Below the pieces are notes generated by a model. It was not told where the DNA came from, made no database searches, and saw only the letters and a list, made by a program, of their open reading frames with translations. Below are positions 1-11,610 of a DNA stretch of 64,000 bases, piece by piece (position 1 is the first letter of the stretch; the number at the start of each line of letters is the position of its first letter). Where the stretch lies: positions 65,961,715-66,025,714 of the forward strand of contig NW_023605083.1 of NCBI RefSeq assembly GCF_014898055.3, written 5' to 3'. Both the position numbers and the translations under genes were made by a program. The DNA comes from Talpa occidentalis (taxonomy: Eukaryota; Chordata; Mammalia; Eulipotyphla; Talpidae).

Positions 1-589
1 CATGCCAGACTTTTCCACTGCTGGTCTGAATTTCAGGGTTTTCAGTGCCTGCCCATTCATACCAGTCTTTGAAGGAGCCATTAGCTTCTTGGGGAAGATA
101 CCACATGTATGAATCATGACAAGCATCTGAGTTGGCAACAAGGGTGGCCAAACTTTGCTAGGGATGAGGCCAAGGCTGGTAAGTTTCCCACCTCCATTTA
201 GCTCCTGGAGGCCTAGCAAATTCACATGGCTCTGGCTGGTGTTCTAAGACTCATGTGGATATTTAGACTCAGCTGGGGCAATATTCTGCTTTGAAGTCAC
301 CACAACCTGCACTATCCAGTTGTCCTTGGGTCTCCTTCAGGAAGGACTGGGGAATGCTTGCTGCCACTCAACCCTACCTGTGAGGAGCCTGGTGCCATCC
401 ACAGTTCCACCCTAGTGCCACTCTTTAATTCCTTCACTACAAATATGAAGATCTCGGTAATAAAATTATTGCTCAAGACTATAGTGAGAATCAAATAAGT
501 AAGCAGGGCACATTTCAAGGCCACATGGTAAGAGAGGCTGTCCCTGGAAACTGCTTTAAGAACTGTCAATATACTGTTTCTTATAAATC
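1..589. other. Unassigned non-coding sequence
   Basis: I recognise no gene or repeat here. The open frames are short, lack codon bias and overlap on both strands. Confidence 0.5.
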
Positions 590-735
590 TGACTGTATTG
601 CGTACATTTTACAGATGAAGAAACTGAGGTTTGGGGAATTTACTGAATTGCACGAGTTCACAGAGAGTGAGCACAAAATTTCTTTCCCAGTGTATGGTAT
701 TTGTACAATAATGAAAGCATCAGATTTTGGTTTTG
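590..735 (-). repeat. MIR SINE relic
   Basis: The sequence carries the antisense MIR core (tttacagatgaagaaactga) followed by the degenerate loss-of-similarity tail typical of MIR. It is ancient and heavily diverged. Confidence 0.65.
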
Positions 736-1344
736 AGTTCAAACTCACTCCCAAGTCCAATGCCCCAATACTTCTGCTATATTGTTTAACTGTAAATGGT
801 AGGGTGCTGTCCACTTGTAGGTAATGTTCCCATTTAGTCAATAGCTCTGATCCCCAACGGTCTGGGCTGGGCAGGATCACTGCAGTCCTCTTGGCCTGCA
901 CATTCACATCTTTTACAGGGAGCAGATTTCATTGTGGGCCAAAAGTAAAGGAAATGTTAGTACTGACACTATGCTTTAAGAATGTTCTGCTCAGTTAGGG
1001 AAATAAGGAAAATGATTTTCAAAGAGAATACATAAATTAGTCACTCATTTATGAAAAGTTTAACTGTGGCGGGCATTGTGTTAAATGCCTCATATTGCCT
1101 CATGTAGTGGAAACTCTTGCTATCTTTTTTTTTTTCAGGTCAGAAATCTGAGATTATTAATTTGATAACTGTTTCATGCAAGTCCATAGTTCCTTGAGAT
1201 ATGGTTAAGCCATGTTCTCTGAGTTGAAAGTAAAAATTTGGCAAAGTCACCAACAGGCAATCAAGGCAATGTCCTTGCCTGAGAATACTAAGTTCAGATC
1301 CTTATCCACCAAATAGACTTGGTGAATCAGACAAAGGTGGCCAC

Positions 1345-1507
1345 CATTTCTGATGCTCAGTTTACTCACTTGTAAAAATGGTGACGCTTATTACATGATA
1401 TAATAAGATTTGAGGTCACAGTGAAGTTTAAATTAGATAATGTCTGTAAAGTTGTATATGCCTGGCACATATTAACACTTAGCAAGTGTTCATTGTTAAA
1501 ATTATCA
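1345..1507 (+). repeat. MIR SINE relic
   Basis: Sense MIR: a 'ctcagtttactcacttgtaaaa' like core shortened in places, then a 'gcctggcacat' block and an 'agcaagtgttcattgtt' end. The order and spacing fit the MIR 3' half. Confidence 0.7.
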
Positions 1508-1542
1508 TGCAATGTTATAAGACAGACAAAAAACAAACTACA

Positions 1543-1676
1543 GGCCTCCCCTGGTGGCACAGCGGTTGAGCGCTGGGCTGCGAGGCTGCCCGCAGCCTCT
1601 GCAGGGCCGGTTGGTTCCCTGGCCGCCGGTGAGGGTCCCACAAAAACAAAAAAACAAAAAACAAAAACCCAAACAA
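1543..1676 (+). mobile_element. tRNA-derived SINE, short form
   Basis: The copy contains only the tRNA-related head of the window's SINE family (box A region tggcacagcgg) and runs straight into an A/C-rich tail after 'gagggtccca'. It lacks the roughly 140-bp tRNA-unrelated body. The box B region reads ggttggttccc, so it is degraded. A direct repeat acaaactaca flanks it (1533-1542 and 1677-1686), which marks a target-site duplication. It is either a short subfamily or a copy made from a truncated transcript. Confidence 0.8.
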
Positions 1677-1689
1677 ACAAACTACATCT

Positions 1690-2444
1690 GCAGATTCAAA
1701 GTGCAGATGAGAATTTCAGACAATGACTGTTTTTGGAACAATGAGTGGCCACTTCCTCTAGCTGGGGGGTGAAAGGGGCGTGGTCCTCACCATGCAGGTC
1801 ATCATGGAAGAAATCACTGAGGGGTTAGGATTCTGTTTAAGATCCTAGGGGAAACAACACAACAGTTAAGGCCATATCTCCCTTTCTTACATGCTCACAA
1901 TTAAGAAGACATATCTCCATGAAATCCTGGTGCATTAAGTTTTTATTGACAACCAGCTTTGGGGTCTACTTGTGGCATCTTAGATATATTCAGCAATCTT
2001 TGGTTTCCAGGGTTTTTTCACATGCATGGTTTCACTTATGCGGTTCCCTCTCCAATCTTGTGAGAGTTCCATCTCTTCTATGTGAGATGACATAACTTTG
2101 TGGTTGTCCACTGGAGTGAAAGGAGCATTCAGGTCTCAAACTCTTGCCTGACTGAACTTTCAGTTCCTAGTGCCCTGTCAGCTCCTACAATTTGACAGTG
2201 ACAGATTGGAAGGATAACTCAGGAATTGTTCCTCAGAAGAGGGGGTGGTGGGTCCCCAGAGCCTCACTTGCCACCCATGTGTCCTGGTATCGCTGGGTAG
2301 TCTTCCATGAGTGTGGCTGGCCCTTAGGGAGATCTTTTCACTGAATTCCTCTGGAGATGAAAAGCAAATGTTTCCAAGTAAGTATTTTTTTTTTTTATTG
2401 ATTCTGCAAGTACTGGATATTCTGCTCTAAAACATTGAAAAGTA
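1690..2444. other. Unassigned non-coding sequence
   Basis: No gene or clear repeat was recognised. A T-rich run near 2382 is the only low-complexity feature. Confidence 0.5.
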
Positions 2445-2602
2445 TCTTCATGGAGTGGAAAGAATGCAGACTTTGGAGTTAAAGAGAAGTGGTTTCTATC
2501 TCCAGCTCTTACACTTCTGTTTGCATGATGTTAGACACACCGTTAAGTCACTGGGAGCCACTGTCTCTTCATTTTTGAAAAGGAGACACTAATACCTATT
2601 TG
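2445..2602 (+). repeat. MIR relic, left part, split by a SINE
   Basis: Sense MIR features are present: 'tggagtggaaagaatgcagactttggag', shown here only in part, then 'gttaagtcactgggagcc' and an 'aatacctatttg' end. It resumes at 2919 (gcagggttgttgga) after the SINE. Confidence 0.65.
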
Positions 2603-2903
2603 GGGATTCCCCTGGTGGTGCAGCGGTTGAGCACTGGGCTTCGAAGCTGCCCACAGCCTCTGCAGTGCCGGTTCGATCCCCGGCCGCTGGCGAGGGTCCC
2701 ACATGGAGTGACAGACCTCTCCTGCCGCGCGTGCTGCTCCCCTCAGCAGTGTATTTTGTCAGTCTGCCTGTTCTGTTCCCTGCTCTGGCTCTGGTGAATT
2801 TTGTCACCCTCCCACACTTCTGACAATACCCAGTGCTTATATAAATAAGTAAATCTTAAAAACAAACAAACAAACAAACAAACAAAAAAAAAAACACCAA
2901 AAA
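2603..2903 (+). mobile_element. tRNA-derived SINE, type A, full length
   Basis: Full head-to-tail copy. The head has box A-like tggtgcagcgg and a perfect box B ggttcgatcc, followed by the body with 'ctcccctcagcagtgta', the type A end 'cttctgacaatacccagtgc' and an (AAAC)n/A-rich tail. A 15-bp target duplication actaatacctatttg lies at 2588-2602 and 2904-2918. The target is an old MIR. Neither RNA nor protein function is implied. Confidence 0.93.
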
Positions 2904-2918
2904 ACTAATACCTATTTG

Positions 2919-2970
2919 CAGGGTTGTTGGAAAAATTAACTTATAGTATATTCAAGATACTTAGATCATA
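2919..2970 (+). repeat. MIR relic, right part
   Basis: Continuation of the MIR interrupted by the SINE at 2603-2903. Confidence 0.5.
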
Positions 2971-4387
2971 GCTGATTCTTTAAAAGTCACAGCATTTATC
3001 ACTACCTTTATATTAGTAAGAAATTGCATTTACCAATAAAAACAACAATAAACAACTTGCTCTTATAGATCTAGCAACCTTCATAAACGGCGCCTTATGG
3101 TTCTAACACCAGGCAGTTAACTTGATTAACAGTTACAAAAGGAAATCTGTGCTTGGTGGTTGGATGTCAGAGTAACTAACTCACTCCCAGGGCAGTTAAC
3201 CATGTGGTCAGTTAACATGTTTATAAAAGGGAAGCTAGTAAGGAGAAATTTTTAGATCTCCAGACCAGATAAAAGTACTCTGGAGTGTAATCCATTTCGG
3301 AAGCATGATATTTGTCACAGATGCTTGGAATTTGTGAGTACAGTATGTTGTTGGACATTCGTTTGCTATAATATTGGAAAGGCAGGATTGAAAGGGGCAT
3401 GCCACCTAAAATGACTCCAGACAAGTTGTATCCTTTCTATTCTCATATCTCTGGACTGTAGTCTTCAGACTTGGCCACACCATCGATCAGAGCTCTGGAG
3501 ATGGGAAGATATGAAGATGGAGAAGGAAAAGTTCTGATTACTCATGAAGGTTATGGCAGAGCATACAAGAACATTAGACTCCATATCTGGGATGATAGGA
3601 AACAAACTGAAGTGTTAGCCATGGTTGTGAAGGATAAATAGTTAGGGAAGTTATATAGAAGGTAAATTAGAGGCAAGATGTGGTGGTGATGATCACAGCA
3701 CTGACCAGAGGGAGGAGAACCACCACCATCAAGACGACCACCACCAAGACTGCCACCATCATCAAAACAGAATATGAGGCCAACAAGTCAAGAATTCTTC
3801 TTGTAGTCCCAGACGACTCTACTCAATGTAAAGAACAGAGTTAGCACATGAAAGCACTTGGTATTTGAAAACTGGGTAGTCCATTTGATGGCATAGCTCT
3901 CCCTAAGATGACTGGCATAGAGTTCTCAGACTGTAAAAACAGAGGGTGACTGATCTAAAAGAATAAGCATCTGATAAATTAATGTATTATTTTTGAAAAC
4001 CACAGAATAAGTTGTGATTTTGTTTTATAAAAAGATTTATGAATGAGAGGAGCTGTGTTAAAGCAAAGCTGGTGTTTTATTCACCACCTTACATGCCTCA
4101 TGGCCGGCATTGATGAGTAAGGCAGTCAGGGAAATGGTGGACTATTTTGAAAAATAATTTATTGAAAAGATAGGGAAATAAGCTGAGAAAAGGGGGAAAA
4201 ACCTTGCTCAGGATAATAAGAAAGTTAATAAAAGGAAAAAAAAGCAGTTCTCCTGAATTAGTCTTTGATTCATAGTGTATCTTTTGACTTTATCATTTAC
4301 AATTACAAGGACGAAGTCAACTGTCATAGGGAAATATGCCTCAAGGCATGTTCACCAGGATGCAGAACTGATACCTGGTGGTAGCTA
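2971..4387. other. Unassigned non-coding sequence
   Basis: No gene was recognised. A CCA/CAT-rich trinucleotide stretch at about 3719-3768 is simple sequence. Confidence 0.5.
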
Positions 4388-4436
4388 GTGTGTGTGTGTG
4401 GGGGGGGGGGTTGGGGGGGGGATGGGGTGGGAGTGG
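4388..4436 (+). repeat. GT/G-run simple repeat with quadruplex potential
   Basis: (TG)n runs directly into G10, TT, G9, then GATGGGGTGGGAGTGGG. At least five runs of three or more G lie within 40 bases. Confidence 0.85.
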
Positions 4437-5318
4437 GCATAAGGAGATTTTACTTTCATGTATACTTAGAAATGATGGTAAAAACACAAATGATTTCTTA
4501 ATTACAGGATACTTAAAATATTTTAATAAATCTAATACACTTTTAGAAACCTTAAGAGGAAGATACCCATCATTCTAAGGGTGTTGAATATGACCTCAGA
4601 TTGACATACTGTTTTTTTGTAAATTACTGAGTTCTTTAGCATCCTCAGGACTGACATTATAATTTTGTATAATATGAAAGGTTCTTAGGTTTTATTTGCA
4701 TTTCCTATTGCATACATACTTTAAGTACATTTCTCTAGAAGTTAATCAGCTTCTCTTGAAATTTAGCTGGAAGATTTTATCAGATAAAACAGTTCAAGGA
4801 CTAAATAAATCACATCAATTTCTCCCAGCTTTCAACATTTTATGATCTACTTCCAAATATTTGGCAATGTCTACCTTAAATTGGATAACTTTTCATGTAA
4901 CTGTTAATCTTCTGTCTTCATAAGAAATGTTCAATGCAACATTAAAGTGTAATTTTTAAAAAGTTACAATTGAGGACCCACGTTAAATTTAGTGACAAGA
5001 GGTACTACAAATGAGAATAATTCAACTGAAGAGATAATCAGATAAAGGGCCTATCAACTAAGTTTGACCTCTGTAAGGTCTAGTGGCTAACAAATAGCAT
5101 TTGACATTGTATCACATGCAACCTTATTTCTGTAATATTAAAATGGTGGATTGTGGTTGGCATGCATTAGTACTAAGGATCTGAAAATTATGCATCTGAT
5201 TGGTATTTTATAGAGCACATTTTGGGAAACGTTGTTTCCTTAGGACAGGGAACAAAATGCTCTAGGATCTTGCCAAGCTCTCACCACTGTGTAATCATTC
5301 CAACTTGAGACTCACAGA
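4437..5318. other. Unassigned AT-rich sequence
   Basis: No gene or repeat was recognised. Confidence 0.45.
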
Positions 5319-5658
5319 TGTCTTAGTCCGTTCAAGCTGCATATCAAATTACCATAGACTGGGTGGCTTATAAACAACAGAAATTAATTTTCACAATTCT
5401 GGAGCCTGAGAAGTCTAAGATTAAGGTGTAGGCAGACTAAGTACCTGGTGAAGGCCCTTTTCCTGATTCATAGACTGCCATCTCCTCCCTATGTCCTCAC
5501 ATGGTAGAAGATGAATCTTCAAGATTTTCCCACTCATGAGACCTCCAAATTCATAACCTAACTAGCACCAAAAGGCCCCAGTTCTAAATATCATTGCCTT
5601 GAGAGTTACAATTTCAAAACATGAATTTGGAGGGGGCACAAACATTCAATCTATATCA
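5319..5658 (+). mobile_element. MaLR-type (THE1/MST-like) solo LTR
   Basis: It starts TGTCTTAGTCCGTTCAAG, contains 'gactgggtggcttataaaca', and ends '...caatctatatca', as THE1/MST-type LTRs of the ERVL-MaLR group do. The flanks acaga (5314-5318) and acagt (5659-5663) are a likely 5-bp target duplication. No internal region is seen, so it is a solo LTR or an excised copy. Confidence 0.75.
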
Positions 5659-5663
5659 ACAGT

Positions 5664-6321
5664 TACTCAGTAAATTTTAAGGTCATTTCTCAAAGACATT
5701 ATGTATCCCCAGCCAACTTTCCTCTAAGGATTCAAACTATTTCAAGTTTGAAATCATAAAATTGTTTGATACTTTAAGGTTTCTGTTACTCAAAAAATGT
5801 ATGATCTAAAAAAAAAATTCATAGAAGTGAGAATGCAAGTTTCAATATTAAAGACAATGTACACATCTATCTTTAATCTTTACTTCATTTTAATTTTTAA
5901 AATCATTTACTCATTTTCCTTGTAGTTTTATTTTCCTCTTTTTGCCAAGTTAACACATCTGAATGGCATTATAAAGTCTGCCAAAAGAAGGGAAACGGAA
6001 ACATATGCTCTTAATTAAATTTAAATCAATGTTTTGCCAATTTAAAGTTGTATTTTAAAAAGTCAGTACTTTATTTTAGAGAGGGAAAGTGGAGTTTACA
6101 AGTCTATTCTATTCTCACCCTATTATGTCCAAACAAGCCTCTCCATAGCTCAGAATCATTCATCTCCTTAGGTTAGAGTCCTTTATTTAATAATGGCCTA
6201 AGGTTATGCACTGTGAAACTCCGGGAGATTGAGTTCATTGTAAGTCAGCTATTTAGGATCATGTCTTGAATACACTAGGTTTCTTTTAAAAACCTGAAAG
6301 AACTTCCCTAATTCCTAATAG
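5664..6321. other. Unassigned AT-rich sequence
   Basis: No gene or repeat was recognised. Confidence 0.45.
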
Positions 6322-6421
6322 TGGACTGAATGGTGGTTACTAAAACATATGTCCATATCCTAATCCTCAAAATCTGTAAATGTGGCCTTATTTAGGGTAA
6401 AAAGAAAAGCTTTTTGCAGAT
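6322..6421 (+). repeat. Old LTR-like repeat, left part
   Basis: It carries 'ggtggttactaaaacatatgt', here abbreviated, then 'tccatatcctaatcctcaaa' and 'atgtggccttattta'. These match a common eutherian repeat that I associate with MLT1-like MaLR LTRs; the family name is uncertain. It resumes at 6719. Confidence 0.55.
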
Positions 6422-6718
6422 TGTAAAGCAACCAACCCATTCTGAGCAGGTTTATGAACGGTTTTAGCAGCCACATGCTCTTCGCCGTGGCTTGTAGTCG
6501 CTCCAACACTCCTTCATACACTCCACTCCTCCACCCTCGACACCGCACTACCACCACACCGCACTCTGCTGCACCACCCTTATAGTATCAGTCTTTTAGC
6601 GCAGGTGTACCCACTTCAGGTGCCCGCCATCAGGCATGCACCCAGGATCACAGGGCTCTCTCATCTATCCTGATGGCGGAAGGGCAGAAAAGCCTGATAC
6701 CTTTTACCTTACCCTACA
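6422..6718 (-). mobile_element. Solo LTR, divergent short variant of the window's LTR family
   Basis: Read on the minus strand it starts TGTAGGGTAAGG and ends GGTTGCTTTACA, with a 5-bp target duplication cagat at 6417-6421 and 6719-6723. About the first 150 bases match the start of the longer LTRs at 11585, 13467 and 19990, including the inverted repeat with gccatcagg/cctgatggc arms. The remainder is unrelated to their second half and has no AATAAA. It sits inside an older repeat. Confidence 0.8.
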
Positions 6719-7005
6719 CAGATCTAATTAAGGATTATGAAATACAGATGATCCTAAACTACCCCAGTCACTCCCACCTAAAACAACAGAAGGCGATACA
6801 TATGCACTCACAAGGCAAGAAGTGCTTGGAGTCACCAGAAGCTGGAAGAGGAAACGAAGGGTTCTCTCTTGGAGTCTCTGATGGAACATGTTCCTGCTGA
6901 CACTTTGAATTCAGATTTCTGACCTCCAGAAATGCGAGGAAATAAATTTCATTGTTTTAAGTCATCAAATTGATGGTGATTTGTTACAGCAGCTATTGGA
7001 AAATA
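6719..7005 (+). repeat. Old LTR-like repeat, right part
   Basis: Continues the repeat at 6322. It shows 'accagaagctggaagagg', 'gacctccagaa', 'aataaatttcattgtttta' and 'tttgttacagcagc', the conserved 3' end of this family. Confidence 0.6.
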
Positions 7006-7699
7006 ATATACTACTCAAATGTTCAATGTGTTTCGTCTACTGATAGCATTAGAAACCAAGGCTTGAGAGCTGACTCCACAAAAATGGGCCATAATGACTT
7101 CAGTTTATCAGTCATTTTATCAAAGAATTGGGGTGAGATTTTTTTTCTGCTCTTCTTAAAATGTTGGAAGGTTTTATTTTTAATAAAATACATAATGAAC
7201 TATAAGCACTGGGTACTCAGGATTGATAGTTTTTCTCTGTGCCATGAACTGTAGTACATTGTATTTTACTTTGTCGTATTTATAATTATTTTATCACATC
7301 CTCTTATTTAAATTTTCCAATAAAAGGGTAAGATGAAAATGCTTAAGAACTTCTATTCTTCTCACAGTGCCTTTTTTCTCATCTACAACATGGAGATCAT
7401 GTGATCACACTGACCTTACAAAGACATTGACCAAATTGAGTAGTTGCATATAAAGAATTTGGGAGAATGCTGATGCCTGACACATAAGGGTAGTACAAAT
7501 GTAGATTTATGTCATTATTTTATTTTATCATCATCATTTTATGCCAATCATCAAATGGAAACCCAATACTTGCAACCTGAGAAAATCCCTAGCCTGTCTA
7601 AGTTTGATTCAACTTGCATCTCCCTAATTGAAAAAAATCTAGATAAATATTATGTATGGAGAAACTTCAAATTACTAAGCATGATGAATTCATTGTTTG
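7006..7699. other. Unassigned AT-rich sequence
   Basis: No gene or repeat was recognised. Confidence 0.45.
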
Positions 7700-7795
7700 G
7701 TAAAGGCATCCCAGATTTCAGAGCCAAACAGGCTTGAGTTCAAATCCTTGTTCAATAGTGAATTTACTTTGTAACCAGAATCAAATTACTAGTAG
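7700..7795 (+). repeat. MIR SINE relic
   Basis: The segment 'gagccaaacaggcttgagtt' and 'caaatcc' is the degenerate box B region of MIR. Confidence 0.5.
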
Positions 7796-8942
7796 AGGCT
7801 ACATCTGAGGCCATCAGTTCAACCTTCCTTCTCTCCTCTACCCACTTGCTAAAAGTCCCAAGATGGTGAAATAACCAGAGGTCCCTGGTGACTGGATCAA
7901 GACTGAGGCTGTGGTGCAAGCTGATCCATCAGAGTGCCACATGGGGAAAGTAGTAAAAGAGAAAGAGAGATGAACTATTTTCCAGGAAATGAAAACTCAA
8001 AAGTTAGTCTGGAGAAACATGGAGAGAAGAAATAAGGTAATGAGAATGACATAAGCCACACTAAGCAGAGCAGAAAGTAACAAAGATACAGTCTTTTCGA
8101 CTCCATGAGGCTGGGCTATGGCTAGGTCCTTAGATATAGTGAGGTCCACAGAAACACTCCTATGCTTATAACAAATGTCATTATTTTTTTTTTAAAGTGG
8201 TGTTTTGTTGTATTTGCAGTGTTGTTAGCTGTAGCTAAAGGAATCACAAACAAATATAGTATTTATTCTACTTGAGTTTTTTTTTCTTTTTAAACTGAGT
8301 ACATGAGTATTTCAGAGCATGGTCTTAAGAAATAGATTTTTGCCTATAAAGTCTCTAAATCTGTAACAATAAAATGTCCTGATTATTATTGTAGTCTTCC
8401 TCCTAATTTTTTTCTTCATCTTTATTATTGTCAAGAACAAATAAAAAACACAAATGACTGAGTGTATTTGGATCATGGAAGGGACATCATGATTTTCAAA
8501 TAAATATAGAGATGCAGTTTTGTCAATTATCCAATGCTTAATAAGGTCCATGGCTTTCATTACACTGTTGTTTTCTTTTATAAGAGCTTCAGCTAGGATT
8601 AGAAGAAATCAAAGCACGTAGTCAACCATATTTTGTCTACATTAGTCTAAATGAACAGATGTTTCCAAGTCCCTTTTTGAAATTGTTTAGATGTGTGCAC
8701 ACACCATTGGCTACTAGAGGGGTGGTTCTGATTAATCTGGTCAATTTTGGTCAAAAAATCAGTTACTCAGTCAAATAACCATTGCCTTGGTTCCTTTCCC
8801 AACAAAAATTTGGCTTTTTGGTTATATTGTTGATCAGCTGTACATTTAATCTTCATGAACTTCCCCTTGATAAAAGACTTAGGTATCACAAGGCAAAACA
8901 TAATTTTCCTAATGCAAACAGCGGTTGAGCCAAAGGTTTATT

Positions 8943-8943
<1 letters not shown>
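7796..8943. other. Unassigned non-coding sequence
   Basis: No gene or repeat was recognised. Confidence 0.45.

Positions 8944-8976
<33 letters not shown>
8944..8976 (+). repeat. (CA)n microsatellite
   Basis: About 15 CA units. Confidence 0.97.
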
Positions 8977-8977
<1 letters not shown>

Positions 8978-9029
8978 AAAAAAGCAACATCATTCCTTTA
9001 GTTTCCTTAGGTACATCAAGTATCTTCAC

Positions 9030-9105
9030 TTTACAGGTAAAGAAACCAAAGGTCAGAGAGATGTGGTAACACCTCTGATGTCACACAATATTAAGGCACA
9101 GCGTA
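9030..9105 (-). repeat. MIR SINE relic
   Basis: The antisense core 'tttacaggtaaagaaaccaa' is followed by 'tgtcacacaatattaaggca'. Confidence 0.55.
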
Positions 9106-9454
9106 TCTAAAGGGACCAAACCATAAACCACATAGTCTAGATGTGCTATTCAGTCAAACACAGTACCTTTATAATAGGGGTGGGGGTTTGTCTTGGTTCT
9201 AAGGAAGACAGTTTTCCAACAAGATTAAACTATCAAAACTTACGGTGGCTAGCTTGTGGACATTAAAAGGACTAGGAAACTCATTCTAGAGAGGGCAGTC
9301 ACTTCTGTGGACCTTCCATAAAGCAGAAAGAGGATAGGGAGGAAAAACAGATCTGAGCAAGGAAGACTGCCCCCTCAAGTCTGTCTCCTTTACTTTAGGG
9401 GGGAAAAAGCATCATCTGTCGGTGCTGAGTGGGTCACTTGCCTAGCACTAAATT
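9106..9454. other. Unassigned non-coding sequence
   Basis: No gene or repeat was recognised. Confidence 0.45.
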
Positions 9455-9780
9455 AGCACCGTGTTTTGTTTACTTCCAGTTGCTTGGTATTAATGTTTTC
9501 TCCATTACTTATATAAGACAAAAACCCTTGAGTCAGGTCTGTGTCTACTTTGCTGTATCCTTGGTACACAGAAAAGATCATAAAAATATTGTTAGATGCT
9601 AAATGGGTATTTAGGCATGATATTCCCTCAGCTTCAAAATTCCTTTTCCTTACTACTAATTCTAAAAGGTTCCATTTAAAGGTCATCTCCTCAAGGAATC
9701 CTTTCCCATGCCCATAATTTTCCTATTAAAATAAATCTCTGAATTCCTTAAGAGAGTTGAGTAAATGTTCACTATTACAG
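9455..9780 (+). repeat. L2 LINE relics
   Basis: 'gtctgtgtctactttgctgt' and 'atccttggtacacag' fit the L2 3' end. Downstream 'aaggtcatctcctcaaggaa' and 'tcctttcccatgcc' fit a second L2 piece from slightly further upstream in the consensus. Confidence 0.55.
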
Positions 9781-10226
9781 GCATTTTAATCTGCTTTATC
9801 GTTGTGTTAGTTAAAGAACAGGAGGTAGATCACTTTTTTACCTAGAAACTCTGTAACCATGCCTTGCTAACCTCCACTTAATTGATAAAGTTTGTGCCTG
9901 GTGTTTCTTCTCACACTTTTGGTATTTGTGACTTACCCCTGCCCTCATCCCTGATATGTACTCATCTGCTCTTTCCCATCCAGAATATTCTCATGAGAAT
10001 ATCAAAAAATAAATCATGCTAGGATATACAGGACTGGAAAGTCCCTTGTTTCACTTTTGCCTGGAAAAGGTATTAAGTTTAAAAATTAACAAGTCATTGA
10101 GCTGACACAGATGACTTTACTTGAAGAAATGGATCAAGAAGACAGCGCTTCTTAAATTTCTCTATATCTGTGAATTTAAAATTAGGTTTTATCCTCTAGG
10201 AGATGTTGGCCTGAATAATTGTGATT
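9781..10226. other. Unassigned non-coding sequence
   Basis: No gene or repeat was recognised up to the L1 target site. Confidence 0.45.
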
Positions 10227-10242
10227 AGAAATAGGGTCAATG

Positions 10243-10398
10243 ATTGTTGGCCATTTGCATTTCCTCTTTGGAGAAGTTTCTTTTTTAGCTCTTCTGCCCA
10301 TTTTTTGACTGGATTTTTTTTTCTTCGTTTTTTTTTTTTTTATTATCATCAGTTCTTTGTAGATTTTTGTGATCAGTCCTTTATCATTAGTATTGGCG
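10243..10398 (-). other. Inverted 5' segment of the L1
   Basis: The sequence 'ggccatttgcatttcctctt' and 'atcagttctttgtagatttt' is antisense L1 ORF2. At about 10399 the strand switches abruptly to sense L1 (tgaaaaaatgttcaacatca). Confidence 0.85.
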
Positions 10399-10399
10399 T

Positions 10400-10953
10400 A
10401 TGAAAAAATGTTCAACATCACTTGTAATCAGGGAAATGCAAATCAAAACTACCATGAGATACCATCTTACACCAGTGAGAATGGCACATATTAAAAAAAC
10501 TAGCAACAACAAATGTTGGCGAGGGTGTGGAGAAAAAGGAATTCTTCTGCACTGTTGGTGGGAGTGCAAACTGGTCAACCACTATGGAGAGCTATGTGGA
10601 GATTTCTTAACCTACTAAAGATGGAGCTTCCATATGATCCAGCAATTCCACTCCGAGATATTTACCCAAAGGAGACAGAAACATTAATTCAAAAGGGCAC
10701 CTGCACCCCTATGTTTACAGCAGCACTATTTACAGTAGCTAAGCTATGGAAACAACCCAAATGCCCAAAAATAGATGACTGGATCAAGAAGATGTGGTAT
10801 ATAAACACCATGGAATATTACTCAGCAATCCAAAAAGATAAACACATGCAGTTTGCAGCAACCTGGATGGAGCTAGAAGGGATCATGCTCAGCGAAATGA
10901 GCCAGAAAGAAAAAGAAAAATACAGGATGGTCTCACTCATAGCAGGAATTTAG
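10400..10953 (+). pseudogene. L1 ORF2 C-terminal fragment
   Basis: Remnant of the 3' end of LINE-1 ORF2, which in intact elements encodes the endonuclease/reverse transcriptase. Only the region downstream of the reverse transcriptase domain remains. The reading frame from 10513 ends in the characteristic L1 tail, with residues such as MEYYSAIQKDKHMQF and TWMELEGIMLSEMSQ, and stops at 10953. Upstream of 10513 the frame is shifted (the 10400 frame stops at 10616-10618). The endonuclease and reverse transcriptase domains are absent, so the piece is inactive. Several other copies of the same segment occur on both strands of the window. Confidence 0.9.
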
Positions 10954-11032
10954 AAAACCTAAATAAGAGACCAGGAAAAAGACTAATTGCAATAAAGTAA
11001 AAATCAAAATCAACAAGAAACTATAGACCGAG

Positions 11033-11479
11033 TGTAAGGGCAGGACTGGCCACAGTGCAGGTTTTCTGATCCCATGCAGACCGGGTAAAGGAGGAGTCAG
11101 AGTCCTTAGTGGGTTTTTGCAGGTCTTTTATTGGGGTTCACCAGCATATGGCAGGCAGGGGTGCTGGCTGGGGGGCTGGGAGGCTGGCAGGCCTCCCAGC
11201 CCCCAGCAAGTCTTCACTCTATCTGGGCTCCCTAGCGTTCGTTCTGCTGCTTCTCAGCTTCTCTTTCGGCTTTGGCTTCTACTGCTGTTTCTACTGCTGC
11301 TGCTGGCGTCCCCGTGGCGCCACCCTTAAAAAGCACAGTCTTAGTTCAGCTGAATCCCATCTACCCATGCCCACACCCTATTCCAGGTGCCCGCCATCAG
11401 GCATGCATTCAGGACAAGGATCCATCATCTATCCTGATGGCGGAAGGGCAGAAAAGCCTGATATTTTCTTTACCCTACA
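11033..11479 (-). mobile_element. Solo LTR of the window's ERV-like family, antisense
   Basis: The 447-bp LTR has TGT...ACA ends on the minus strand: it starts TGTAGGGTAAAG at 11479 and ends GGGGCCTTACA-like at 11033 (plus strand tgtaaggggcagg). It carries an AATAAA signal (plus strand tttatt near 11129) and the family inverted repeat. The flanks ccgag (11028-11032) and ctgag (11480-11484) are a likely 5-bp target duplication with one difference. It interrupts the L1 3' UTR. The middle has a CAG-rich expansion not seen in the other copies. Confidence 0.88.
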
Positions 11480-11610
11480 CTGAGACACACCACAGTGGGG
11501 GGTGAGGGGAGGATAACAGGGATTAGGGTCAGAAAAAGGGGGTGGGAATTGTATGGGGAATATAACCAAAATGAAAATGCATACTGTAGGGTAAAGAAAA
11601 TGTCAGGCTT

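Noticed and set aside
3719..3768. CCACCA/CATCAT-rich stretch considered as a coding His/Pro/Thr repeat
   Set aside because: No surrounding open frame; it is simple trinucleotide sequence.
8944..8976. Regular spacing of short repeats considered for a CRISPR-like array
   Set aside because: It is an ordinary (CA)n microsatellite, and the window is clearly mammalian.
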